A stretch of 64,000 bases of DNA from Nocardioides baculatus (GTDB lineage Bacteria > Actinomycetota > Actinomycetes > Propionibacteriales > Nocardioidaceae). The translations under genes and the position numbers were made by a program. Under the pieces are notes generated by a model, which was not told where the DNA came from, did not search any database, and saw only the letters and a list, made by a program, of their open reading frames with translations. Of the stretch, positions 31,289 through 39,672 are shown one piece after another. The DNA lies in NCBI RefSeq assembly GCF_016735675.1, contig NZ_JAERSG010000008.1, positions 104,760 through 168,759 of the forward strand, written 5' to 3'. The first letter of the stretch is position 1. Each line of letters starts with the position of its first letter.

Positions 31289-33685
31289 TCAACCAGCGAA
31301 TGAGTTGTCGGCGTGCGCGAGACGCAGGTCGAAGAGCTCGGACGGCGAGATCGGCATCGCGGTGATCGGGAAGCCCTCGGCGTCCTCGATGGCGGCCGCG
31401 AAGACGGCGGCCGACGGGATCACGCCCGCCTCGCCGGCGCCCTTGATGCCGAGCGGGTTGAGCGGCGAGGGGGTCTCGAGGTGGTCGATGTCGATCGTCG
31501 TCGGGACCTCGGTGACGTAGGGCATCAGGAAGTCCATGAACGACGCGTTGAGCAGCTGCCCCGACTCGTCGTACGCCATCCGCTCGTAGAGCGCGCCGCC
31601 GACGCCCTGCGCGACGCCGCCGTGGATCTGGCCCTCGACGATCATCGGGTTGATCAGGTGGCCGCAGTCGTGGACGACGGCGTACTTGAGGATCGTGATC
31701 TCGGCCGTGTCGGGGTCGGTCTCCACGATGACGGCGTGCATGCCGTTGGCGAAGGTCGAGCGCTCGGGAGAGTAGAAGTCCTTGCCCTCGAGGCCCGGCT
31801 CGTCGTCCTCGGCCACCGGCGCCTTGCCGGGATCGCCGACGGAGAACTGCGTCGCGGCCTTGGACGCCTCGTCGAAGGCGTAGCGGAGCGGGTTGGACAG
31901 GACGGCGACGGTGCCGAGGTCGATGGATGCGTCGGTGCCCTTCACCGACACGACGCCGTCGACGATCTCGAGGTCGTCCTCCGCCGCCTCGAGCGCCTCG
32001 GCAGCGATCCGGAGCGCCTTCTCCCGGGCCCGCAGCGCGGCGAGGTGGATCGCCGAGCCGCTCATCACGGCCGCGCGGGAGGCGAACGTGCCGACGGCGT
32101 ACGGCATCTTGCGGGTGTCGCCGGTGGTGATCTCGACGTCCTCGAACCGCACGCCGAGCGTGTCGGCGACGATCTGCGCGAAGGCGGTCTGGTGGCCCTG
32201 GCCCTGGGTGGTCAGGCCGGTCGCGACCTTCACCTTGCCGGAGGTCTCGACGTGCACGTGGGCGCCCTCGTAGGGGCCGACGCCGGTGCCCTCGACGTAG
32301 CACGCGAGACCGATGCCGACGCGCCGTCCCTGGGCGGCCATCTCGGCACGGAAGTCCTCGAACTCGTCCCAGCCGACCAGCTCCTTGAGCTTGGCCAGCG
32401 ACGCCGGGTAGTCGCCCGAGTCGTAGGTCAGCGGGCGGCCGTCCTGGAAGACGAGACCGTGCTCGTAGGGGAACTCGTCGGGCTGGATGAAGTTGGTGCT
32501 GCGGACCTCGGTGCGGTCCTTGCCGAGGTAGGCCGCGATCGCGTCCATCGTCCGCTCCATCACGAAGCAGCCCTGTGGCCGGCCGGCGCCGCGGTAGGGC
32601 GTGACGATCACGGTGTTGGTGTAGAGCGACTCGAAGACGACGCGGTAGTTCTGCGGCTTGTAGGGGCCGAGCAGCTGCGTCGAGGTGATGATCGGGACGA
32701 TGAGGCCGTAGGGGGTGTACGCGCCGTGGTCGTGCCAGAACTCGACGTTGAGGCCGAGCACCCGGCCGTCGTCGTCGAAGCCGACCTCGACGTGGTGCAC
32801 CTGCGCGCGCTCGTGGGCGGAGGAGATGAAGTGCTCGCGCCGGTCCTCGGTGAACTTCACCGGACGGCCGAGCGTCATCGCCGCCAGCGGGACGAGCAGC
32901 TCCTCGGGCCACGGGTGGTTGATCTTCACCCCGAAGCCGCCCCCGACGTCGGGCGTGATCACGTCGACCTTCGCCAGGTCGAGGCCGAGCTTGGCGGCCA
33001 CGCAGCCCCGCACGCCGGTCGACGTCTGGGTCGAGCTCCACACGGTGAGGCGGGACGTGTCGGGGTCCCACCTCGCGACCGTGCCGCGGCCCTCCATCGG
33101 CGTACAGGCGGAGCGCTCGACGTCGAGCTCGAGGGTCAGGGTGTGCGGTGCGTCGGCGATCGCGGCGCGGGCGTCGCCGTTCTCCTGCTCCATCCGGGCA
33201 CCGACGTTGCCGGGTACGTCGTCGTGGACCAGGCGGGCGGCCGCACGGGCGGCGGCGATGCCGACGACGGGCTCGAGCTGCTCGTAGTCGACGCGGATCC
33301 GCGCGACCGCGTCCTCCGCGACGTAGCGGTCGACGGCGACCACGAAGGCGATCGCCTCGCCGACGTAGTTGACCTCGTCCTTCGCCAGGGCGTACTGCGT
33401 ACGGCCGTGGGTCAGCGCCGGGTGCGGGATGAGCAGCGGGAGCGGCTCGGCCATCGGGCCGGTCAGGTCGTCGAAGGTCCAGACGGCGACGACGCCGTCG
33501 AGGTCGAGCACCCCGGAGACGTCGATGTCGGTGATCCGCGCGTGCGCGTGCGGCGAGCGCAGCACCGCGGCGTGCAGGAGGCGCGGGTCGTCGGTGAGCA
33601 GGTCGTCGACGTAGCGGCCCTGGCCGCGCAGGAAGCGCTGGTCCTCGACCCGCGGGACCTTGGTGCCGAAGAGCTTCGTGGTCAT
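31289..33685 (-). CDS. xanthine dehydrogenase-family molybdenum-binding large subunit (CoxL form II-like)
   Basis: 798 residues of the aldehyde oxidase/xanthine dehydrogenase large subunit family. It begins KVPRVEDQRFLRGQGRYVDD and has the Moco-binding segments DVGGGFGVKINHPWPEE, TTQGQGHQTAFAQIV and VGTFASRAAVMSG, and the catalytic glutamate in GIKGAGEAGVIPS. The active-site loop reads PYRGAGRPQ, as in 'form II' CoxL homologues. It is not the AYRCSFR of true CO dehydrogenase, so CO oxidation is unlikely and hydroxylation of an N-heterocycle or related compound is favoured. ATGA overlap with the 2Fe-2S subunit gene. Confidence 0.9.
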   Translation of the reverse strand: MTTKLFGTKVPRVEDQRFLRGQGRYVDDLLTDDPRLLHAAVLRSPHAHARITDIDVSGVLDLDGVVAVWTFDDLTGPMAEPLPLLIPHPALTHGRTQYALAKDEVNYVGEAIAFVVAVDRYVAEDAVARIRVDYEQLEPVVGIAAARAAARLVHDDVPGNVGARMEQENGDARAAIADAPHTLTLELDVERSACTPMEGRGTVARWDPDTSRLTVWSSTQTSTGVRGCVAAKLGLDLAKVDVITPDVGGGFGVKINHPWPEELLVPLAAMTLGRPVKFTEDRREHFISSAHERAQVHHVEVGFDDDGRVLGLNVEFWHDHGAYTPYGLIVPIITSTQLLGPYKPQNYRVVFESLYTNTVIVTPYRGAGRPQGCFVMERTMDAIAAYLGKDRTEVRSTNFIQPDEFPYEHGLVFQDGRPLTYDSGDYPASLAKLKELVGWDEFEDFRAEMAAQGRRVGIGLACYVEGTGVGPYEGAHVHVETSGKVKVATGLTTQGQGHQTAFAQIVADTLGVRFEDVEITTGDTRKMPYAVGTFASRAAVMSGSAIHLAALRAREKALRIAAEALEAAEDDLEIVDGVVSVKGTDASIDLGTVAVLSNPLRYAFDEASKAATQFSVGDPGKAPVAEDDEPGLEGKDFYSPERSTFANGMHAVIVETDPDTAEITILKYAVVHDCGHLINPMIVEGQIHGGVAQGVGGALYERMAYDESGQLLNASFMDFLMPYVTEVPTTIDIDHLETPSPLNPLGIKGAGEAGVIPSAAVFAAAIEDAEGFPITAMPISPSELFDLRLAHADNSFAG

Positions 33686-34182
33686 GCGCGCTCCCGCTCG
33701 ATCTCCGCAGCGCGCAGCACCGACTTCACGATGTTCTGGTAGCCCGTGCAGCGGCAGAGGTTGCCCGCGATCATCTCCCGTGCCTCGTCCTCGGTCGGGT
33801 CGGGGTTGTCCTTCAGGCCGGCGGTGATCGTGGTGAGGAAGCCGGGCGTGCAGAAGCCGCACTGGAGGCCGTGGCAGTCGGAGAACGCCTGCTGGACGGG
33901 ACTCAGCGTGTCCTCCGCCTCGGTCAACCCCTCCACCGTCGTGATCTCGGCGTCGACCGCCGAGACCGCGAACATCAGGCACGAGCGCACAGGCGCCCCG
34001 TCCACGAGGACGGTGCACGCACCGCACACTCCGTGCTCGCAGCCGACGTGCGTGCCCGTCAGGCCGCAGTCGTGGCGCAGCGCGTCGGACAGCAGCCGCC
34101 GCGCCGGGACCTGCACCTCGTGCACGGAGCCGTTCACGTGCAGCCGGACGTCGTGGAGCTCCTCAGGGGTGGGGGCACTCAT
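33682..34182 (-). CDS. [2Fe-2S] subunit of the molybdenum hydroxylase (CoxS-type)
   Basis: 166 residues. The N-terminal plant-type ferredoxin cluster uses C48, C53, C56 and C68 (GCEHGVCGACTV, SCL). The second, alpha-helical cluster uses C108, C111, C143 and C145 (QCGFCTPGF, CRCTGYQNIV). It passes electrons from the molybdenum site to FAD. It overlaps both neighbours by 4 nt, forming a M-S-L gene order. Confidence 0.93.
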   Translation of the reverse strand: MSAPTPEELHDVRLHVNGSVHEVQVPARRLLSDALRHDCGLTGTHVGCEHGVCGACTVLVDGAPVRSCLMFAVSAVDAEITTVEGLTEAEDTLSPVQQAFSDCHGLQCGFCTPGFLTTITAGLKDNPDPTEDEAREMIAGNLCRCTGYQNIVKSVLRAAEIERERA

Positions 34183-35042
34183 GCCATGTCCTTCTCGTCC
34201 TTCTGAGCCGATCGTTGGCGGGCGTGGTGGACCGCGTCGGCCAGCACGCGGGGGGTCAGCACCTTGACCAGGTGCGCGCGGTAGGCCGCGGTGGCGTGGA
34301 TGTCGTCGGCCGGCTCGAGCTCGGCGAGCGCGGCGGCGGCCGGGTCGTCGAGCGCGTCGGTGACGTCGACGACGACGGGCACGTCGCTCACCGAGACGTA
34401 GCCGAGGCGGGCGCGGGTGACCTCCCCGCCGTCGGTCTCGACCAGCGCGGCGACGCCGACGAGGGCGTAGTCGCCGTGGCGCCGGGCGATCTCCTGGAAG
34501 GCGACGCCGGCACCTGCGGGCAGGGCCGGGAAGAACGCCTCCACCGCGATCTCGTCGTGCGCGAGGGTCGACTCGAGGGGGCCGGCGAACAGCTCCCCCG
34601 CCGGGACCGTACGTCGACCGCGCACCGACTCGACGTCGACCGATCCCTCCAGCAGCCGGAGCACCATCGGCATCTCGGCCGCGGCGTCGGCGTGCACGAG
34701 GGAGCCGACGGTGGTGCCGCGGTTGCGGATCGTCGGGTGCGCCACGTGGGACAGCGCCAGCGCGAGCAGCGGCTGGACCTCGGCCGCCTCGGCGGACGCG
34801 AGGACGTGAGCGTGCCGGGCGAGCGCCCCGACCCGGACCCCGGTCGCGTCGGGCGTGACGTGGCCGAGGTCCGGCAGGGCGTTGATGTCGATCAGCATCG
34901 ACGGCGCGGCCAGCCGCATGGAGAGCAGCGGCACGAGGGACTGACCGCCGGCCAGCACCTTCGCCCCCGGCTCCCCCGCGAGGGCCGCGAGGGCTTCCTC
35001 GAGGGTGGCGGGACGCAGGAAGGCGAAAGGTGCTGGCTTCAC
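34179..35042 (-). CDS. FAD-binding medium subunit of the molybdenum hydroxylase (CoxM-type)
   Basis: 287 residues with the FAD-binding motifs AGGQSLVPLLSMRL and TIRNRGTTVGSLVHADAAAE of the CoxM/XdhB family. It hands electrons to an outside acceptor. It is the first of the three hydroxylase genes and starts 3 nt after the permease stop, so permease and enzyme are one transcription unit. No MoCu- or Moco-maturation genes (coxDEF, xdhC) are seen in this operon. Confidence 0.92.
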   Translation of the reverse strand: MKPAPFAFLRPATLEEALAALAGEPGAKVLAGGQSLVPLLSMRLAAPSMLIDINALPDLGHVTPDATGVRVGALARHAHVLASAEAAEVQPLLALALSHVAHPTIRNRGTTVGSLVHADAAAEMPMVLRLLEGSVDVESVRGRRTVPAGELFAGPLESTLAHDEIAVEAFFPALPAGAGVAFQEIARRHGDYALVGVAALVETDGGEVTRARLGYVSVSDVPVVVDVTDALDDPAAAALAELEPADDIHATAAYRAHLVKVLTPRVLADAVHHARQRSAQKDEKDMA

Positions 35043-35045
35043 GGG

Positions 35046-36596
35046 CTACTTCGTCTCGTCGTCGTGCGTGTGCGGGTGGTCGTGCGCGTGGTCGTGCGCG
35101 TGGTCGTGCGAGTGGTCACCGTGCGCGTGGTCGTGCGCGTGGTCGTGCGCGTGGTCGTGCGCGTGGTCGTGGGCGTGGCCGGTGGTCCGGTGAGCACCCT
35201 CGTCGCCGACCGCGATCACGGCGCCGGCGTCGTGGTCGGTGCCCGCGGCCCGCGCGACGACACGGGCGAGGTGGTAGCCGAACACGATGATCAGCGTGCC
35301 CATCGCGATGCCGCCGAGCGGGAAGTCCGAGGTGATGTTGAAGAAGGCGTTGTCGGCCAGGCCGATGCCCATCGTCAGTCCGGCAGCCACGGGCACAAGG
35401 TTGACAGGGTTGGCGAAATTGACCTTGTTCTCCACCCAGATCTTCGCGCCGAGCAGGCCGATCATCCCGTAGAGGACCAGCGTGATGCCGCCGAGGACGC
35501 CACTGGGGGTCGTCGCGACCAGTGCGCCGAACTTGGGCACGAAGCCGAACAGGATCGCGACACCAGCGGCGACGAAGTAGGCCGCCGTCGAGTAGACCCT
35601 CGTGGCCGCCATGACCCCGATGTTCTCGGCGTACGTCGTGGTGGGCGAGCCGCCGACGAACGAGGCGAGCGTGGTGCCGACACCGTCGGCCGCGACGGCC
35701 CTGCCCATCATCGGGTCGAGGTTCTGCCCGGTCATGCCGGAGACGGCCTTCACGTGACCCATGTTCTCCGCGACCAGCGCGATCACCGCGGGCAGGGCCA
35801 GCAGCGTGAAGGTGATGGACAGGCTCGGCAGGTGCCAGCCGACCAGCGCGTAGTTCTCGCCGCCGGTGAACGGGCTCTGGTTGCCGACGAGGCCCTCCGC
35901 GGTGTGCGGCGGGAAGCCCAGCCAGTCGGCGGACTTGACGTTGTCCCAGTTGACGCGGTCGCCCTCGACCCCGCCGACGCCGATGGCGTCGAAGAGCAGG
36001 GAGAGCACGAAGCCGAAGATGAGGCCGAGGAAGATCGCGATGCGGCCGAAGAAGCCCTTGAGGCCGACGGCCATCAGGATCACCGCGAACATCGTGAGCA
36101 GCGCGACCCAGCGGTCGGCCGGCATGTAGATGCCGGTCGCGACGCGGCAGAGGTTGAAGCCGATGAGCATGACCACCGCGCCGGTGACGACGGGCGGCAG
36201 CAGGTTGTTGACGAAGCCGGGGCCGGCGAAGTGGATCGCCACGCCGACGAGGGCGAGCACGATGCCGGAGACCATGATCGCGCCGGTGACGTCGGCCGGG
36301 CCGCCGCCCTGCGCGTAGATCGCCGCGGCACCACCGACGAAGGAGGCGCTGGTGCCGAGATAGCTCGGGACCTTGCCCTTGACGATCAGCAGGAAGCAGA
36401 TCGTCGCGATGCCGCTCATCATGATGGCGAGGTTGGCGTTGAGCCCCATGACGATCGGGAAGACGAAGGTGGCGCCGAACATCGCCACGACGTGCTGGGC
36501 ACCCAGACCGACGGTCTTGCCCCAGGCCAGGCGCTGGTGCGGCGCGACGGCCTCACCCGGGCCGGGATCGACCACGTCCCACTTGAACATCGACAT
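35046..36596 (-). CDS. NCS2-family uracil/xanthine permease with histidine-rich tail
   Basis: 516 residues. Twelve to fourteen hydrophobic segments carry the NCS2 signatures GLGAQHVVAMFGATFVFP (TM1), YLGTSASFVGG, the substrate-site ALPAVIALVAENMGHVKAV and GGSPTTTYAENIGVMAATRV. This is the uracil permease branch more than the xanthine/urate one. The tail (last about 45 residues) is a run of DHAH units with 19 histidines, very unusual for the family. ATG 36596 follows GGAGG by 7 nt. It leads the permease / CoxM / CoxS / CoxL / CoxG operon, so it likely imports the substrate that the hydroxylase oxidises. Confidence 0.9.
   Translation of the reverse strand: MSMFKWDVVDPGPGEAVAPHQRLAWGKTVGLGAQHVVAMFGATFVFPIVMGLNANLAIMMSGIATICFLLIVKGKVPSYLGTSASFVGGAAAIYAQGGGPADVTGAIMVSGIVLALVGVAIHFAGPGFVNNLLPPVVTGAVVMLIGFNLCRVATGIYMPADRWVALLTMFAVILMAVGLKGFFGRIAIFLGLIFGFVLSLLFDAIGVGGVEGDRVNWDNVKSADWLGFPPHTAEGLVGNQSPFTGGENYALVGWHLPSLSITFTLLALPAVIALVAENMGHVKAVSGMTGQNLDPMMGRAVAADGVGTTLASFVGGSPTTTYAENIGVMAATRVYSTAAYFVAAGVAILFGFVPKFGALVATTPSGVLGGITLVLYGMIGLLGAKIWVENKVNFANPVNLVPVAAGLTMGIGLADNAFFNITSDFPLGGIAMGTLIIVFGYHLARVVARAAGTDHDAGAVIAVGDEGAHRTTGHAHDHAHDHAHDHAHDHAHGDHSHDHAHDHAHDHPHTHDDETK
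35064..35177 (-). repeat. tandem repeat encoding the His/Asp tail of the permease
   Basis: A 12-bp unit (plus strand GTCGTGCGCGTG) is repeated with few changes and encodes DHAH blocks: 38 residues with 19 histidines. The reading frame stays intact. Confidence 0.8.
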
Positions 36597-36746
36597 GTGC
36601 AGGCCTCCAGATTTCGCAGGGGTGGTTACCCGAGAAGCCACAAACTAGTGCGCTACATCTCACACCCTCACTGGCGAGATCTGCCGAAGGAACGCCGGTC
36701 CCGATGACAAGTTCTTGCGCGGTTCGGACCACTTCGGCGCGGTCAC

Positions 36747-36752
36747 TAGCCT
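36747..36752 (+). promoter_or_regulatory. -10 box, leaderless promoter of the tandem GNAT gene
   Basis: TAGCCT, 6 nt before the ATG at 36759. The 162-bp divergent region also holds the permease operon promoter. Confidence 0.5.
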
Positions 36753-36758
36753 GCGTGC

Positions 36759-37730
36759 ATGGCCGTGCCTCTCACCGTCGACGACTGGCCGGTCGCGCCG
36801 ATCCGCACCGCCCGGCTGGTCCTGCGCGCGCCCCGGGCCCGCGACCGGGAGGCGTTCCTCGACCTGGGTTCCGACGACGAGGTCAACCGCCACCTCGGCG
36901 GCGGTCGGGACCGGGCCGCGCTGGACGCCGAGCTGCCGGAGGTGCCGGCTGACCGGCCCGGCCAGTTCGTGCTGGAGCACGACGGCGTCTTCGTCGGGTG
37001 GGTCGGGCTCGGTCGCCGCGACCCGTCCCGCCCCGGTGCCGAGCACCCCGACCTCGAGCTCAGCTACGTCACACCACGGTCCGCGTGGGGCCACGGCTAC
37101 GCCACCGAGGCGGCCACCGCCGTCCTCGCCTGGGCGGACGCGGTCCTGGGCGAGCCGGTGGTCGTCTGCACGCAGGTCGGCAACGTGCGGTCCCGCGCCC
37201 TCGCCGGTCGGCTCGGCTTCACCGAGGTCGCGCGGCTCGAGGAGTTCGGCGCGGAGCAGTGGATCGGCGTACGACACCCGGGCGTGCGTCGCGCGACCCC
37301 GGCGGACGCGACGTCGATGGCGCGCGTCGCCGAGGCGGCGTACACCCCCTACCTCGAACGGATGGACGGCCTGCGGCCCGGGCCGCTGGACACCGACTAC
37401 GACCGGGCCGTCGCCGACAGCGAGGCGTGGGTGGTCGAGCGCGACGGCGCGGTCGTCGGCTACCTGCTCCTCGTCGAGGAGGACGACGCCCTGCTGCTGG
37501 ACAACGTCGCGGTGCTCCCCGCGCACCACGGCACGGGCATCGGACGCGCGCTCCTCACCCTCGCCGAGGGACGCGCGGCCGCCCTGGGACAGAGGTGGAT
37601 CAGGCTCTACACGCACGTGACGATGACGGAGAACCAGCGGCTCTACGAGCGGCTCGGCTACGTCGAGACCCACCGCGCCGGCGAGCACGGGCTGGAGCGG
37701 GTGTTCTTCGCGAAGCCGGTGGCCGGCTGA
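36759..37730 (+). CDS. tandem GNAT acetyltransferase
   Basis: 323 residues made of two GNAT domains. The first (1-165) is RimJ/RimL-like (IRTARLVLRAPRARDREAFL, SAWGHGYATEAATAVLAW, RSRALAGRLGFTEV). The second (175-323) is a standard GNAT with the acetyl-CoA loop VAVLPAHHGTGIGRALL and MTENQRLYERLGYVET. The substrate is unknown; two-domain GNATs in actinobacteria often act on small molecules. It lies between the catabolic permease operon and a small secreted protein, with no obvious link. Confidence 0.88.
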   Translation: MAVPLTVDDWPVAPIRTARLVLRAPRARDREAFLDLGSDDEVNRHLGGGRDRAALDAELPEVPADRPGQFVLEHDGVFVGWVGLGRRDPSRPGAEHPDLELSYVTPRSAWGHGYATEAATAVLAWADAVLGEPVVVCTQVGNVRSRALAGRLGFTEVARLEEFGAEQWIGVRHPGVRRATPADATSMARVAEAAYTPYLERMDGLRPGPLDTDYDRAVADSEAWVVERDGAVVGYLLLVEEDDALLLDNVAVLPAHHGTGIGRALLTLAEGRAAALGQRWIRLYTHVTMTENQRLYERLGYVETHRAGEHGLERVFFAKPVAG

Positions 37731-37862
37731 CTCTCTCAAGGAATCGTCAGGGCTTCTCGAAGATTTGTCCGGTGCGGCCGTAACGGGCGCCGACTGGCCG
37801 CCGCTGAATCCAGTGACAGGTGTGGCCGCAGGGGCTCGCCGCGACCGGGAGGATCCGTCCCC

Positions 37863-38261
37863 ATGTCCCTCACCATCCGCCTCGCCGGCGCCGCCGCGTC
37901 CGCCGCCGTCACCCTGGCCGCGTTCAGCAGCACCGCCTACGCCGACGACGCTCCCGCGACCGACCCGTGCGCGTCGCAGCAGGCGAAGGTCGACAAGGCC
38001 ACCGAGGCCCTCGCGCGCGTCACCGCCGTCTTCGCCCGTCAGCAGGCGCGCGTCGAGGCGAAGCAGGACGCGGTCGCCGAGGCCGAGGTCGGCCAGGAGA
38101 AGGCCGCCGCGATGAAGGCCCTCAAGGCCGCCAAGGCCGCGAAGTCCGAGACCAAGGTGACCAAGCGCGCCCAGCAGATGCGCCTGGCCAAGGCCACCGA
38201 GCGCCTCACCACCTGCCAGACCGAGAACCCGCCGGCCACCGAGGCGCCGACCGCTTCCTGA
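37863..38261 (+). CDS. small secreted alanine/lysine-rich coiled-coil protein
   Basis: 132 residues: an N-terminal Sec signal peptide (SLTIRLAGAAASAAVTLAAF, cleavage likely after AYA), then a long charged helix rich in Ala, Lys, Glu and Gln (about 40-115) likely to form a coiled coil. One cysteine lies near each end of the helix (C38 and near 118), able to form a disulfide. No enzyme motif is present. GGGAGGA about 8 nt upstream supports ATG 37863. A strong terminator follows. Confidence 0.75.
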   Translation: MSLTIRLAGAAASAAVTLAAFSSTAYADDAPATDPCASQQAKVDKATEALARVTAVFARQQARVEAKQDAVAEAEVGQEKAAAMKALKAAKAAKSETKVTKRAQQMRLAKATERLTTCQTENPPATEAPTAS

Positions 38262-38274
38262 CCCCCCTGCTCGC

Positions 38275-38320
38275 GACGTCGTACGGACGGGGCCACCGCT
38301 CGCCCCGTCCGTACGACGTC
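38275..38320. terminator. terminator between convergent genes
   Basis: A perfect 18-bp stem (38275-38292 with 38303-38320, GACGTCGTACGGACGGGG and its complement) with a 10-nt loop between the secreted protein gene and the PucR gene. Confidence 0.8.
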
Positions 38321-38334
38321 CGGGCGCAGGGAGG

Positions 38335-39606
38335 TCAGCCGACGATCTCCAGCGCCCGCAGCGCGACGGCGACGTCGAGGCGCAGGTGGGGGTCGGTGGC
38401 CACCGGCCCGAGCAGCCGCTGCAGCTTGCCGACGCGGTAGCGCATCGTGTTGTAGTGGAAGAACTGGGCGCGGGCGGCCTCCGCGACGTTGAAGTTCGTG
38501 TCGAGCAGCACCTGCAGCGTCTCGCGCAGGTCCGCGGCCTCGGGGGTCCGCTCGGCGAGCGGGCCGAGGACGTCGGAGGCGAACGCCGTCAGCTCGGCGC
38601 CGTCGGGCACGAGCGCGAGGAGCCGGTGCAGGCCGAGCTGGTCGAAGCGGGTCACCGATCCGGTGCCGTGCACCCGACGGCCGATCTCCACCGACCGCTG
38701 CGCCTGCCGGAAGGCCTCCGGCAGCTCGCTCAGGTCGGTCGCGATCCGGCTCACCCCGGCGGAGAACGAGATCCGGCCGCCGCCGCGGTCACCGCGGACG
38801 GCCTGGACGATCCGGTCGACGGCGACGTGGCCGTCGGCGAGCCCCGCATCCGGGTCGACCGGCACGAGCGTGACGACCTCGCGGCTGAAGGCCACCGACG
38901 CGATGCTCTCGTCGACCGTCGCGCACACCTGCCGCCACGCGTTCGCGAACCGGTCCTGCCACGCCCGCCGCTCGTTGGGGCCCGGAGCCAGGGCAGCGAT
39001 CGCGTCGGGGTCGAGGACGGCGACGACGACCATCACCGGGCGGTCCAGGTGCCAGCCGAAGGCCTGGGCGTGCTCGGCGACGTAGTCGTCCTCCCCGGCG
39101 CGGCCGAGGAACACGTCGCGCAGGAAGTCGCCGCGGTACTTGTTCTCCACCGCCGTGATCGCCTCGACGCGGGTCACCAGCAGCGCCGCGACGATCGCCG
39201 CGCGCTCGAGCGCGTGCACGTCGGAGGAGTGGATCGTGCCGTCGAGGCGCAGCGCCACCAGCCGCGCGAGGTCGACGCCGGCCGCCACCACCCGGCGTAC
39301 GAGCGCCTCGCCCCCGCCCACCGCAGTGCCCTCGGAATCGATCCGCTCCACCCGCAGCCGACCCGACGGGTCGACCAGGTCGTGGCCCGCGAGTGCCTCG
39401 CGCTGGGCCTCGTCGAGGTGGGCCGCGCGCTCGCGGCCGTCGGTCGAGGTGAACACCACGCCGCAGCCGAGCGCGTCGCCCACGGCCTCCGCGATCGCGG
39501 CGAGGTCGCCGCCCTCCAGCACGATGTGCGTGAGCGCCGTGTGGAGCGCGTCGGCCCGCTCCAGCGCCGCAACAGCCTCGGGGTCACTTATCAAGTCTTG
39601 GCCCAC
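38335..39606 (-). CDS. PucR-family transcriptional regulator
   Basis: 423 residues: an N-terminal sensing region, a central GGDEF-like domain common in CdaR/PucR proteins (about 170-330), and a C-terminal HTH_30 domain (LLDTNFNVAEAARAQFFHYN, TMRYRVGKLQRLLG). PucR-type regulators control purine, allantoin and related nitrogen-source catabolism. It is divergent from DUF2877-fdrA-DUF1116 across a 66-bp gap that holds TGTCACA-N17-TGTGACA. It likely controls that operon and perhaps other units in the window. Confidence 0.9.
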   Translation of the reverse strand: MGQDLISDPEAVAALERADALHTALTHIVLEGGDLAAIAEAVGDALGCGVVFTSTDGRERAAHLDEAQREALAGHDLVDPSGRLRVERIDSEGTAVGGGEALVRRVVAAGVDLARLVALRLDGTIHSSDVHALERAAIVAALLVTRVEAITAVENKYRGDFLRDVFLGRAGEDDYVAEHAQAFGWHLDRPVMVVVAVLDPDAIAALAPGPNERRAWQDRFANAWRQVCATVDESIASVAFSREVVTLVPVDPDAGLADGHVAVDRIVQAVRGDRGGGRISFSAGVSRIATDLSELPEAFRQAQRSVEIGRRVHGTGSVTRFDQLGLHRLLALVPDGAELTAFASDVLGPLAERTPEAADLRETLQVLLDTNFNVAEAARAQFFHYNTMRYRVGKLQRLLGPVATDPHLRLDVAVALRALEIVG

Positions 39607-39620
39607 TTCTGCCTCTTCCC

Positions 39621-39651
39621 TGTCACAAACTCACATCGGAGGAGTGTGACA
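39621..39651. promoter_or_regulatory. candidate PucR operator
   Basis: The inverted repeat TGTCACA (39621-39627) / TGTGACA (39645-39651) sits in the divergent gap between the pucR-type gene and the DUF2877 operon, just upstream of the -10 box at 39660. Confidence 0.5.
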
Positions 39652-39659
39652 CGGGCCGA

Positions 39660-39665
39660 TAGCGT
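39660..39665 (+). promoter_or_regulatory. -10 box, leaderless promoter of the DUF2877-fdrA-DUF1116 operon
   Basis: TAGCGT, 7 nt before the GTG start at 39673. Confidence 0.5.
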
Positions 39666-39672
39666 CTGACGA

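Noticed and set aside
31289..33685. CO dehydrogenase (CoxL form I)
   Set aside because: The active-site loop is PYRGAGR instead of AYRCSFR, so true CO oxidation is unlikely.
34215..36707. 830-aa plus-strand frame over CoxM and the permease
   Set aside because: Antisense to two well-supported genes; only repeats of Arg/Asp/Gly/Val.
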